Source: an uncultured Chlorobiaceae bacterium | GTDB taxonomy: Bacteria > Bacteroidota > Chlorobiia > Chlorobiales > Chlorobiaceae | Direction: 5' to 3' | DNA length: 41,262 nt | Assembly: GCA_903840935.1 (NCBI GenBank) | Contig: CAIMHT010000044.1 | Coordinates: 1 to 41,262, forward strand | Shown: piece after piece, positions 33,363-41,262 of the stretch | Layout: every line of letters begins with the position of its first letter | Numbering within the stretch: position 1 is the first letter of the stretch | Translations under genes and position numbers: made by a program | The notes under the pieces: model-generated | Told to the model about the DNA's origin: nothing | Seen by the model: only the letters and a program-made list of their open reading frames with translations | Database searches by the model: none

Positions 33363-35480
33363 ATGCCTCTTATGCAGACAAATGAGGAAGATGGCAAGGT
33401 AGTGGCGCTTCCGGATTTTTTCGACACCTCTTATTATCTCAACAGGGAGCTGAGCTGGATCTCTTTTAATCAGCGTGTACTTGAAGAGGCGCTTGACGGT
33501 GAAGCACACCCGCTTTTGGAACGAGTGAAATTCATCTCGATTTTCAGTGCAAACCTTGATGAATATTTTATGATTCGTGTTGCCGGTATTGAGGATCAGT
33601 ATGAGGCCGGTATTGTGGAGCGAACGATTGATGGGCACACCCCTTTTGAACAGCTCGAAAAAATCCGGACGATGGTCTCGCAGCAGCTCAGCCAGAGAAA
33701 CAAGTGCTTTTATCAAGACCTGGTGCCGGCACTTCAGCAGGAGGGTATTGAGTTTCTTCGGTTTTCAGAATTATCGGTTACGAAGCAACATGCATTGAGC
33801 CACTATTTCCGCAAGGAGATCTATCCTGTCTTGACTCCGTTGGCATTTGATACCGGTCATCCTTTTCCCTTTATGTCGAACCTTTCACTGAATCTCGCCA
33901 TAGAAATTGCGGATGATGAAAGCAGTACGTTAAAGTTTGCCCGTGTCAAAGTCCCGACTATGCTTCCACGACTTCTTCGGCTTAATGAAATCAGGGGTTT
34001 TGATGATGATGGGATTATTCGATTTATCTGGCTTGAGGATCTTATTGAAAATAATCTGGAGCAGTTGTTTCCAAAAATGAGGGTCACCAAGGCCTATCTT
34101 TTCAGATTGATACGCGACGCAGATGTTGAAATTGAGGAGGATGAAGCGGGAGATTTGCTGAAAACCATTGAAAAGGGAATCCGCTCACGCCGTTATGGAA
34201 AGGTTGTTCGCCTTGATATCACGACCACAATGCCTATGCCGGTGAGAAAGCTTTTGATGAAAAATCTTGGTGTTGCCGAAAGAAACGTCTATGAAATAGA
34301 TGGTGCACTCGGACTTGGCTCTCTCATGGAGCTTCTGAAAATTGAACGCCCGGATTTGAAGGATGAGCCCTTTGTGCCAAAGAACCCTATTGAGGAGCAG
34401 TTCAGTACCGATATCTTCAGCGCCATAAAAGCCAAAGATCAATTACTCTACCATCCTTACGACTCCTTTCAGCCAGTTGTTGATTTTATCAACCAGGCAG
34501 CTCTTGACCCTGACGTGCTCTCGATAAAGCAGACACTCTACAGGGTTGGCAGTAACTCGCCGATTGTCAAGGCCTTGATGAAGGCTGCTGAAGCAGGCAA
34601 ACAGGTGGCTGTTCTCGTGGAACTCAAGGCGAGGTTTGATGAAGGCAACAACATTATATGGGCGCGGGCACTTGAAGATGTCGGAGCACATGTCGCCTAC
34701 GGTCTTCCGGGGTTGAAAACTCATGCCAAGCTTACCCTGATTGTGCGACGTGAGCCAAATAAGCTGAAGCGCTATCTCCATCTTGGTACAGGTAACTACA
34801 ACCCTGCAACCGGGAAAATCTATACCGATTACAGTCTCTTTACCCTCAACGAGCAACTTGCAAACGATGTGGCAGAACTTTTTAACGCTTTGACGGGATA
34901 TTCAAAACATACCGAATACAGAAAGCTGATTGTCTCGCCGATCAATACCAGAAAAAGGATTATTGAGATGATTGAACGGGAGGTCGAGTGGAGCCGAAAG
35001 GAGAATAAAGGACGGATAATCATGAAAATGAATGCCCTGGTGGATGCAAAAACCATCCGGGCACTATACAAGGCTTCGTGCGAAGGGGTAAAGATCGACC
35101 TTATCATCCGCGGGATCTGCTGCCTCAAGCCCGGTATAAAGGGGGTTAGTGAGCATATCAGGGTCATCAGTGTTATCGGACGTTTTCTTGAGCACAGTCG
35201 GGCCTACTACTTCTATAACGGAGGAAAGGAGGAACTTTATCTCGGAAGTGCTGATATCATGCCACGAAACCTTGATGATCGGGTTGAAACCCTTTTTCCG
35301 GTGTTTGACAAGGCGATAATCCGTGTTGTCAAATCGGATCTTGATCTGATTATGAGCGATAATGTTAAGGCATGGGAGATGCATGCCGATGCAACATACT
35401 CGAAAATCAGCAATGATGGTCCGCAAGTGAACAGTCAGGCACTATTTTTAACCCGTTCAGCCCAGAAAAAAATGTCATAA
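33363..35480 (+). CDS. ppk: Polyphosphate kinase PPK1
   Basis: This 705-residue enzyme polymerises the gamma-phosphate of ATP into polyphosphate. The N-terminal [20 protein letters not shown] and [19 protein letters not shown] are classic PPK1. The two catalytic histidines of the PLD-like domains are present: His454 in [14 protein letters not shown] (phospho-acceptor, E. coli H435) and His611 in [11 protein letters not shown] (E. coli H592). [20 protein letters not shown] and [17 protein letters not shown] are also present. ATG 33363 is used; the frame is open back to 33087 but that part is not PPK-like. The 275 bases upstream, shared with the divergent cysteine-ladder gene, contain no other gene. 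No clear Pho box was seen there. Confidence 0.95.
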   Translation: MPLMQTNEEDGKVVALPDFFDTSYYLNRELSWISFNQRVLEEALDGEAHPLLERVKFISIFSANLDEYFMIRVAGIEDQYEAGIVERTIDGHTPFEQLEKIRTMVSQQLSQRNKCFYQDLVPALQQEGIEFLRFSELSVTKQHALSHYFRKEIYPVLTPLAFDTGHPFPFMSNLSLNLAIEIADDESSTLKFARVKVPTMLPRLLRLNEIRGFDDDGIIRFIWLEDLIENNLEQLFPKMRVTKAYLFRLIRDADVEIEEDEAGDLLKTIEKGIRSRRYGKVVRLDITTTMPMPVRKLLMKNLGVAERNVYEIDGALGLGSLMELLKIERPDLKDEPFVPKNPIEEQFSTDIFSAIKAKDQLLYHPYDSFQPVVDFINQAALDPDVLSIKQTLYRVGSNSPIVKALMKAAEAGKQVAVLVELKARFDEGNNIIWARALEDVGAHVAYGLPGLKTHAKLTLIVRREPNKLKRYLHLGTGNYNPATGKIYTDYSLFTLNEQLANDVAELFNALTGYSKHTEYRKLIVSPINTRKRIIEMIEREVEWSRKENKGRIIMKMNALVDAKTIRALYKASCEGVKIDLIIRGICCLKPGIKGVSEHIRVISVIGRFLEHSRAYYFYNGGKEELYLGSADIMPRNLDDRVETLFPVFDKAIIRVVKSDLDLIMSDNVKAWEMHADATYSKISNDGPQVNSQALFLTRSAQKKMS

Positions 35481-35535
35481 CGCAATGAGATGGTTTGTCA
35501 GTCTAACGCATTATAATATAATGATATTGCGTTAT
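35477..35535. terminator. Inverted repeat after ppk, possible terminator
   Basis: ATAACGCAAT (35477-35486, overlapping the ppk stop) and ATTGCGTTAT (35526-35535) are a perfect 10-base inverted repeat, with a further partial repeat (AACGCA) inside. A T-rich stretch follows from about 35541. The long loop makes it a weak terminator; an operator role is equally possible. Confidence 0.35.
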
Positions 35536-35621
35536 CTTGGATGTTTTTTATTAATAAAATTTTGGGATATTGTTTTTTTTATAGACTTCTGCTCATCGAA
35601 TTCATTACATAACTGATTTAC

Positions 35622-35628
35622 AAAGGAG
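35622..35628 (+). promoter_or_regulatory. Ribosome binding site fixing a TTG start
   Basis: AAAGGAG lies 8 bases before TTG 35637. No ATG in frame is available before the conserved N-terminus of the arginine decarboxylase, so the Shine-Dalgarno sequence decides the TTG start. Confidence 0.8.
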
Positions 35629-35636
35629 ATACGGCA

Positions 35637-36182
35637 TTGTCATTTATTCCAACAAAAGTATTTTTCACCAAAGGTGTTGGACGCCACAAGGAGTATCTCT
35701 CATCATTCGAGCTTGCCCTGAGAGATGCAAAAATCGAGAAATGTAATCTCGTTACCGTATCGAGTATTTTTCCTCCGCACTGTGAACGCATCAGTGTCGA
35801 AGAGGGTCTGAAACTGCTTACCCCAGGGCAGATCACCTTTACAGTTATGGCCCGTAATTCAACCAATGAATATAACCGCCTTATTGCCGCATCGGTCGGT
35901 GTTGCCATTCCGGCAGACGATACGCAGTATGGCTATCTGTCAGAACACCATCCTTATGGGGAATCGGCCGAGCAGTCAGGGGAGTATGCCGAAGACTTGG
36001 CGGCTACGATGCTTGCAACCACCCTCGGTATTGAGTTTGATCCCAACAAGGACTGGGATGAGCGTGAAGGAATTTATAAAATGAGTCACAAAATCATCAA
36101 TTCATACAACATCACTGCGACCGCAGAGGGTGAAAATGGTGTGTGGACAACAGTTATCTCCTGTGCAGTCCTTCTTCCGTAG
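35637..36182 (+). CDS. pdaD: Pyruvoyl-dependent arginine decarboxylase
   Basis: This 181-residue proenzyme decarboxylates arginine to agmatine, the first step of polyamine synthesis. Self-cleavage at Ser42-Ser43 in [14 protein letters not shown] creates the pyruvoyl cofactor on the beta subunit. Other conserved elements are [40 protein letters not shown] and the C-terminal [20 protein letters not shown]. The length matches archaeal and Chlorobi PdaD. The start is TTG with a strong Shine-Dalgarno sequence. It lies between ppk and phoU on the same strand (156 bases after ppk, 36 before phoU). Polyamines bind polyphosphate, but a functional link here is only suggestive. Confidence 0.93.
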   Translation: MSFIPTKVFFTKGVGRHKEYLSSFELALRDAKIEKCNLVTVSSIFPPHCERISVEEGLKLLTPGQITFTVMARNSTNEYNRLIAASVGVAIPADDTQYGYLSEHHPYGESAEQSGEYAEDLAATMLATTLGIEFDPNKDWDEREGIYKMSHKIINSYNITATAEGENGVWTTVISCAVLLP

Positions 36183-36218
36183 TTTTTTGTAAAGTACGAC
36201 TAACCCTTATAAAATCTT

Positions 36219-36875
36219 ATGTCAGAACGGCTTGTTCATGCGCAAATAACTGAACTTTCTGAAGTTCTTGTTCAACTTTCCAATAAAGTGTTGGAGAATT
36301 TTTTGCTTTCATTGCATGCGGTTGTACAGCATGATGAACATGGTACAGTGCAGAGAAAGCTTGCTGATTATGAAATTGATATGGCAGAAATTGATCTCGA
36401 AGAGCGATGCCTCTCTTTTCTCGCCCTTCAGCATCCGGTTGCAAGTGACCTGCGCACCATAATGACCATTATCATGATCAATGATGAGCTGGAGCGTATT
36501 GGCGATCTCTCTCTTCATAGTCTTGATCTTATGCTTGAAATCACTCCCGGGATCTTCGAATCCTTTGAGTTCGAGAAGATGGGTGTACTTGCTGCAGAAA
36601 TGGTTAAAAAGTCGATTACGGCCTTTACTCTAAAAGAACAGGTTCTTGCTGATCAGATTTCTGATCTTGATAAAGAGATTAAGGTAATGCACCGTTCAGC
36701 AATTAACAAGGCAACAGCTTTGATAAAAATCCCGGATGCTGATGTGAGTCAGCTTATGGCAGTCTTGAGTATCTCGAGGTATATCGAGCATATTGCCGAC
36801 CATGCTGTAAAGATTTTACGGGAGGTCATTTATCTCGTGACAGGTGAAATCATTCACAAGGATGCGTTACATTAA
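36219..36875 (+). CDS. phoU: Phosphate transport system regulator PhoU
   Basis: This 218-residue all-helical protein consists of two tandem PhoU three-helix repeats, each with a metal-binding E/D-xxx-D-like helix: NDELERIGDLSLHSLDL in the first and ISRYIEHIADHAVKILREV in the second. FLALQHPVASDLRTIMTII is diagnostic. PhoU links the Pst phosphate transporter to PhoR and represses the Pho regulon in phosphate excess; it also affects polyphosphate accumulation. No pst genes are in the window, so PhoU here is separated from its transporter but close to ppk, and 15 kb from phoBR. Confidence 0.93.
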   Translation: MSERLVHAQITELSEVLVQLSNKVLENFLLSLHAVVQHDEHGTVQRKLADYEIDMAEIDLEERCLSFLALQHPVASDLRTIMTIIMINDELERIGDLSLHSLDLMLEITPGIFESFEFEKMGVLAAEMVKKSITAFTLKEQVLADQISDLDKEIKVMHRSAINKATALIKIPDADVSQLMAVLSISRYIEHIADHAVKILREVIYLVTGEIIHKDALH

Positions 36876-36945
36876 ACGCATAAAAAATCACAGGAAAATA
36901 TTTTGTTATTAATAACGTCGATAACTGTTTTTCAACGGAGGTATG

Positions 36946-37998
36946 ATGAGTAATAAAGTAACGTTTGCCGATGTCATGGGGGAGCTTGATGGAGAAAGTG
37001 ACATTGATTGTTCCAATAAGGGATTAACTTCGCTTGAAGGGTGTCCGGAGAGGGTAAAGGGAGATTTCATCTGCTCAGGCAACAAGCTCACCACACTTGC
37101 GGGTAGCCCAAAAAAAATTAAAGGTGATTTCAATTGTTCAGGGAACAAGTTGACCTCACTCGAGGGTGGTCCTGAGGAGGTTAAAGGGGACTTTGATTGT
37201 TCAGGCAATCAACTGCCCTCTCTTTTGGGTTGTCCATTATTCATTATGGGAGATTTTTCTTGTGCAGGAAATCAGTTGACCGTGTTCAAAGGGGAGGTTC
37301 TTACAAATACGGAAACCCTCCTCGCGGGTTGTCCGGAAATCGTAGAAGGAGATTTTAACTGTTCAGCAAACAAGCTCACCTCGCTTGAGGGGGCCCCTTT
37401 GATAGTGGGTGGTGATTATAACTGCTCAGATAATCAGCTTACGACACTCCAGGGTTCGCCAATAAAGGTGCAGGGTGATTTTGATTGTTCCTGCAACCAA
37501 CTTGCTTCACTGGCAGGTAGCCCCGATGTTGTCAGGGGAGATTTTTCTTGCAGTGGAAACCGGTTGACCTCGCTTAAAGGAGTCTCTCGTGAAGTGCGCT
37601 GCACCTTCGATTGTTCAGCAAATCAGTTGACTTCTCTCAAAGGGTCTCCTCAGGAAGTCGGGGTATTTGATTGTTCCGGTAACAAACTGACTTCCCTTAA
37701 AGGCATTCCTCAAAAAGTTGACGGTCTTGATTGTTCAAATAATCAATTGATTTCACTCAAGTGGGCCCCTGAAAAGGTTAAGGGTGATTTTAATTGCTCA
37801 GAGAACCAGCTTACAACACTTGAGGGCGCTCCCAAAAAGGTTAAGGGTAATTTCGACTGTTCAGGAAACCAGTTGACCGCACTTGAGGGTTCCCTGAAGA
37901 AAGTTGGAGGAGACTGGATTTGTGGACAGAATGCCCAACCTTTTAGTGAGGAACACGTTAGAGCAGCCTTAAATGTTAAAGGCAACTGCTTTTTATAA
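36946..37998 (+). CDS. Cysteine-ladder LRR-like repeat protein (paralogue 2)
   Basis: This 350-residue paralogue of the protein at 31900-33087 has about 15 repeats of the form DFxCSxNxLTSLxGxPxxVxG, with a Cys at the same point of every turn. It contains an irregular insert after repeat 5 (FKGEVLTNTETLLAGCPEIV). The N-cap (FADVMGELDGESDIDCSNKG) and C-cap (KVGGDWICGQNA) match paralogue 1, so the pair arose by gene duplication. It has no signal peptide. GGAGG at 36937-36941 favours ATG 36946 over the ATG at 36943. It follows phoU by 70 bases on the same strand, so it may be read with ppk-pdaD-phoU. Function unknown. Confidence 0.85.
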   Translation: MSNKVTFADVMGELDGESDIDCSNKGLTSLEGCPERVKGDFICSGNKLTTLAGSPKKIKGDFNCSGNKLTSLEGGPEEVKGDFDCSGNQLPSLLGCPLFIMGDFSCAGNQLTVFKGEVLTNTETLLAGCPEIVEGDFNCSANKLTSLEGAPLIVGGDYNCSDNQLTTLQGSPIKVQGDFDCSCNQLASLAGSPDVVRGDFSCSGNRLTSLKGVSREVRCTFDCSANQLTSLKGSPQEVGVFDCSGNKLTSLKGIPQKVDGLDCSNNQLISLKWAPEKVKGDFNCSENQLTTLEGAPKKVKGNFDCSGNQLTALEGSLKKVGGDWICGQNAQPFSEEHVRAALNVKGNCFL

Positions 37999-38033
37999 CC
38001 ATTTCGTTTGTCTTAAAGGGTTCCGTCATGATT

Positions 38034-38363
38034 TTAACGTACAGTATCAGGCAACAGCCTTATCATGGTTGTTGCCTCATTCTGAGTACCTGCAACAGGT
38101 TGGGGCAGGGGTGCAGGAGTAACGGCAGACAAAGACGAGTGTCGACGTACAGCGGAATTTTTTGCCGGCAGTGATGACGTTACAAGGTGTTTTGAACAGT
38201 GTTTTATTATGGCAGATGTGTCTACTGTAGTTACTGATGGCCTTGCTGTTAAAACTTGCGGGCGAGGAGCCGAAGCATTGGTACTCTGGTCGTTATAACT
38301 GGAGCAGACGCCTATAAGAACGCCGATAAACATGCCGACGGTTAACGGTAGTATGGACTTCAT
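38034..38363 (-). CDS. Small membrane-anchored or secreted hypothetical protein
   Basis: This 109-residue protein has a hydrophobic N-terminus (LPLTVGMFIGVLIGVCSSYN, about residues 5-24) that could be a membrane anchor or a signal; the Cys at 19 (LIGVC) could even be a lipobox. The remainder is low-complexity, rich in Ser, Thr, Ala and Pro, with one CSKHLV segment. GGAG lies just before the ATG, which supports a real gene. No family is recognised. It is convergent with the cysteine-ladder gene 36946-37998. Confidence 0.5.
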   Translation of the reverse strand: MKSILPLTVGMFIGVLIGVCSSYNDQSTNASAPRPQVLTARPSVTTVDTSAIIKHCSKHLVTSSLPAKNSAVRRHSSLSAVTPAPLPQPVAGTQNEATTMIRLLPDTVR

Positions 38364-38508
38364 AAGCTCCGATTTATAGATGTTTATCTTGCCAAACAGG
38401 TTCTTTTATTATGGTATCCGACGTGTTTGTACACCATTCTTGAATTTACTTGACCTCTTCGGGGTGCTCCGTTTTTGTCATATTTTCCGGTGCTCAGGGT
38501 TTCTTTTG

Positions 38509-38847
38509 CTAAAAGAAAAGTTTGATCATGTAATAGTTATCATTCGGGCATTTTATAATCCAGTCACTGGCATATTCCGCATCTTCCGGTACTGCTGTAT
38601 CGAAATAGTCGGTGGTCTTGAGCTTCCGCATCTCCGTTTCTCCGTATTTTTCATTCATATCATTATCAAAAAAAATAAAATCCGGTTCACTTGAAGAAAA
38701 ATCCTTTCCCACTGTAGCAAGAAAGAAGCCGTCAGAATCATGAGCATTGACAAGCTCTCTCAGTGTCATGTTTTTGTGCTTTCTTCGGGTTAATGAGCTT
38801 TTTGTTTTTGAATCTGGTATTGCGAGTTCAAATATATCAGTAGTCAA
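38509..38847 (-). CDS. Hypothetical acidic protein
   Basis: This 112-residue acidic protein includes NMTLRELVNAHDSDGFFLAT, SSSEPDFIFFDNDMNEKYGE and a C-terminal DWIIKCPNDNYYMIKLFF. Its start overlaps the upstream gene's stop by 4 bases (38844-38847), so the two are probably co-translated. No family is recognised. The structured-looking hydrophobic ends and coupling argue for a real gene rather than a chance frame. Confidence 0.55.
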   Translation of the reverse strand: MTTDIFELAIPDSKTKSSLTRRKHKNMTLRELVNAHDSDGFFLATVGKDFSSSEPDFIFFDNDMNEKYGETEMRKLKTTDYFDTAVPEDAEYASDWIIKCPNDNYYMIKLFF

Positions 38848-39098
38848 CTGACAGTCGTTATCGAATTCAGCCTGCTCCAGATCGTCTCAAGGATAACATC
38901 TGTTGCTGAATCGGCATCATTACCTTCGTGTAATCCGAGTTCATTTCGGAGGTATATGCCGAGAACAAAACGAAGTTTCTGCAATTTGCCCTCTGGAATA
39001 GAGCTGACTTTGTTTTTCTCTTTGTCGTTCATTATTGAAATGATCCGCTCTGCAGCACCATTGATCGTCTCATGCCAAGGTGATCTATTATTATGCAT
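38844..39098 (-). CDS. Hypothetical protein, DUF6794-like
   Basis: This 84-residue protein contains LRFVLGIYLRNELGLHEGND, then ADSATDVILETIWSRLNSI. This resembles the short DUF6794-type pattern in which a hydrophobic-R-N-E-x-GL segment is followed by D-xx-(D/G)-(V/I)-ILE-xxW. That assignment is from memory of the motif and is tentative. It is the first gene of a two-gene unit with the acidic protein downstream. The 198 bases upstream (39099-39296) show no gene. Confidence 0.5.
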   Translation of the reverse strand: MHNNRSPWHETINGAAERIISIMNDKEKNKVSSIPEGKLQKLRFVLGIYLRNELGLHEGNDADSATDVILETIWSRLNSITTVS

Positions 39099-39296
39099 AG
39101 TCAGAAGAAAAGTTATGATAGTTTTTATTGCAGCATATCATGTATGCGTTATGACATGTCAGTAAATATTGTCAATAATATATCAAGAGGAAGCGTGAAT
39201 CTATTTTGCTCTCATGGTTGTTTACAAATAATTAACAGAACTCTTGATAGCTTGCATTTCGACAGGTTTAGCAAAAAAAAGATGAATGTCTCCTTT

Positions 39297-39659
39297 TTAT
39301 GCGGGGTTAGATGATAGCTCTTGTTTTGATGAAGAGATATGGCAGGTAAAGGTTCCGGGAACCTGCTCCTTTTCGAGATGAAGGTGAAGAAGATGGAGCA
39401 GTTGGTCTATTTCATGGAGCAGATTGCGATGATTGAAGGCGAGAGTGACAAGAAACAACGGAAAGGTAATATGTTCTTTTCGAAGCTTTCTGAGGACATT
39501 GCCCATCGCCTGTGCCATGACGGGAAACGTTCTGGCTTTACTGATAGGGTGATTATTCCCGGTTTTTTCCACATCAGGACGAGCGTAATCGCAAATGAAA
39601 TAAAAATCTTCCTCACCTCTCCATTCTATGATGATCTTATAGGGCTTAACGGTGTTCAT
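39297..39659 (-). CDS. Hypothetical protein (strand uncertain)
   Basis: This 120-residue frame begins YKIIIEWRGEEDFYFICDYA and continues with a helical FPVMAQAMGNVLRKLRKEHI, ending in a Leu/His-rich helix. It looks more like a folded protein than the antisense frame at 39339-39689, which is basic and Phe-rich but has a better Shine-Dalgarno-like GAAGAG. Only one of the two is likely real. No family is recognised. Confidence 0.4.
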   Translation of the reverse strand: MNTVKPYKIIIEWRGEEDFYFICDYARPDVEKTGNNHPISKARTFPVMAQAMGNVLRKLRKEHITFPLFLVTLAFNHRNLLHEIDQLLHLLHLHLEKEQVPGTFTCHISSSKQELSSNPA

Positions 39660-39812
39660 TGTTCGTTTTGTTTTTTTTACTCTCTTTAAAAGAAAAATTA
39701 TTTCCGTTTCACTCTATATAAACTTTGCCAGGATTTTAATCGAGCATCCTTATGTTACAGAAGCGCAAAACTTTCCTGTTTTCTGCTTTGCTCTCATCCT
39801 TAACCCTTATTT

Positions 39813-41262
39813 TTATTCATAGCGGAGGGCTTCTACCGGTTTGAGGTACGCAGCTTTTCTGGCAGGCCAAAGGCCGAAAAAGATGCCGGTAAGCGCTGAA
39901 AAGGTTGTTGCAAGCAAAACCGAAACAAACTGGGTTTTAACCGCCCAGCCGGCATAAGTGGCGAGAATCAGGGAGATACCGATACCGGCAAGAACCCCGA
40001 TGATGCCTCCACTGATAGTCATACCGACCGATTCAATAAGAAACTGCATCATGATATCGTTTTTTCTTGCGCCAATGGCCTTCCGCAAACCAATTTCGCG
40101 GGTTCGTTCGGTCACGGAAACAAGCATGATATTCATGATACCGATCCCGCCAACCAGTAGCGAGATGGCCGCAATGGAACCAAGCAGCAGGCTCATGGTC
40201 TCTGTTGTGCTTTTCAACATCTTCTGGATTTCGGTCATATCCCTGATATTGAACGTGTCGTCATTCTCTTTCAGGCGATGGCGTTTACGGATCAGATCGC
40301 TGATCGTGATTTTGGCTTGATCAACCAGGCTGGGTGAAGCTACCTCGACAAAGATGCCGCTGAGATAATCCTTGCCGAGCACCCGGTACATGGCTGTCGT
40401 TACCGGTATGATCACCACGTCATCGTCATCATGCTGCCCGGAAAACCCTTTTGCAGGCGAAATGCCGATAATCTTGAAATTAATTCTGTTGATCTTGATG
40501 GTCTTGCCGAGAGGATTGCTGTCGCCAAAGAGCTCTTTGACCACTGTTACACCAATAATGGCCGTCTTTGACCGCATCTGAATCTCTGCAGGGGTAAACC
40601 ACCTTCCCACTGAAGGAACCACAGCACGCATGCTACCGTAATCGAACCCAACCCCCGTCAGCGTCGAGCTCCAGTTTTTGTTGCCATAAACAATCCGGCC
40701 AGCTCCGTTGATCACTCCGGAGGCATTTTTTACCAGCGAGTTGAGCAATACAATGTCGTCTACATCCTTGAAGGTAAAGCGGGCAACAGCGCCAGCTCCC
40801 TGGGATGCACCCCTGATTTTTGCTGATCCTCCCCTGATCGAGAGTATATTTGAGCCCATGGATTTCAGATCATCCTGCATCGCCTCCTGTGCACCTGAAC
40901 CGAGTGCCATCATGGCAATAACCGAGGCAACCCCGACAAGAATTCCGAGTATGGAGAGAAAGGAGCGCATCTTGTTGGCAAGAATAGACTGAAAGGCCTG
41001 TGCCATAAATCCGTTAAACCTGCCATCCCGCCATAACGAACCTTTTCTTGCATTATGCCGCTCAAATCCCCACTCTGCGTTAACTCCTGCTGCGGGAAGT
41101 CTCCCCGTTCTGCGTTCATCAGAAACAATACGACCGTCTTTCATAATAATGACCCGCCCCGCATAAGCCGCAATATCGTTTTCATGCGTAACCATAATCA
41201 CGGTCTTTCCCTCGTCATGAAGCCCCTTGAGAATCTTCATGATCTCAGCGGAGTTTTTTGAA
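39813..41262 (-). CDS. MacB-type ABC exporter, partial (5' end beyond window)
   Basis: The visible 482 residues start inside the ATPase domain: a segment after Walker B ([20 protein letters not shown]), then [20 protein letters not shown] with the H-loop. They continue through the MacB permease: first membrane segment [20 protein letters not shown], a large periplasmic MacB core domain ([20 protein letters not shown] onward), then three C-terminal membrane segments of the FtsX fold, including [20 protein letters not shown] and [12 protein letters not shown]. It ends [16 protein letters not shown]. It would be an efflux or lipoprotein-release type exporter working with a HlyD-like adaptor and TolC outside the window. 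The reading frame is open to the last base. Confidence 0.93.
   Translation of the reverse strand, partial: SKNSAEIMKILKGLHDEGKTVIMVTHENDIAAYAGRVIIMKDGRIVSDERRTGRLPAAGVNAEWGFERHNARKGSLWRDGRFNGFMAQAFQSILANKMRSFLSILGILVGVASVIAMMALGSGAQEAMQDDLKSMGSNILSIRGGSAKIRGASQGAGAVARFTFKDVDDIVLLNSLVKNASGVINGAGRIVYGNKNWSSTLTGVGFDYGSMRAVVPSVGRWFTPAEIQMRSKTAIIGVTVVKELFGDSNPLGKTIKINRINFKIIGISPAKGFSGQHDDDDVVIIPVTTAMYRVLGKDYLSGIFVEVASPSLVDQAKITISDLIRKRHRLKENDDTFNIRDMTEIQKMLKSTTETMSLLLGSIAAISLLVGGIGIMNIMLVSVTERTREIGLRKAIGARKNDIMMQFLIESVGMTISGGIIGVLAGIGISLILATYAGWAVKTQFVSVLLATTFSALTGIFFGLWPARKAAYLKPVEALRYE

Noticed and set aside
39339..39689. Plus-strand 116-codon frame with GAAGAG before ATG
   Set aside because: It overlaps the more protein-like minus-strand frame 39297-39659; kept only as an alternative.

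Overview
The window looks like chromosomal DNA from a green sulfur bacterium (Chlorobiales, Chlorobium/Pelodictyon-like). This is inferred from the gene set and protein flavour: a bacterial phytoene synthase beside lysS, a pyruvoyl-dependent arginine decarboxylase, ArsD/ArsA, PPK1/PhoU, and several accessory toxin-antitoxin (TA) modules. No rRNA, tRNA, CRISPR array, insertion sequence or prophage was recognised.

Layout. 1-1.3 kb: the tail of a histidine kinase, a hairpin-rich non-coding stretch, then a UPF0175/DUF3368 TA pair. 1.3-8.3 kb: housekeeping genes: lysS and crtB on the minus strand, hflX-ybeY-(membrane sensor-like protein) on the plus strand, convergent trmH, and a metallophosphoesterase. 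8.3-15.8 kb: a YbhGFSR-type exporter operon (HlyD lipoprotein, two ABC ATPases, two ABC-2 permeases). It is split in the middle by a BrnT TA pair, an Rpn-family remnant and a hypothetical ORF. Its end is disturbed by a VapBC pair lying between two diverged copies of the last permease's 3' end. 15.9-19.2 kb: a defence-like island with a 904-residue TIR/NB-ARC/TPR protein (an NLR-like STAND protein) and a DUF433/DUF5615 TA pair.

19.3-37 kb is dominated by phosphate, arsenic and polyphosphate genes. On the minus strand there is an apparent arsD-arsA-phoB-phoR operon. Facing away from it is a NitT/TauT-type ABC transporter preceded by TTAACA-like direct repeats with an 11-bp period, resembling a PhoP/PhoB box. 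An alkaline phosphatase has a similar two-repeat site upstream. A CHAD-domain protein is then translationally coupled to a ParA-type ATPase, followed by DUF2934, ppk1, arginine decarboxylase and phoU. The ppk-pdaD-phoU block is bracketed by two paralogous, cysteine-ladder, LRR-like repeat proteins of unknown function. From 38 kb there are small orphan genes and then a MacB-type ABC exporter that runs off the right end.

The most interesting items are the TIR/NB-ARC/TPR protein; the CHAD-ParA pair, which could position polyphosphate granules; the paired cysteine-ladder proteins around the polyphosphate genes; the candidate Pho boxes; and the traces of TA-module insertion (duplicated gene end, shared leader) in the exporter operon. 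All functions are read from motifs by eye; no database search was run.
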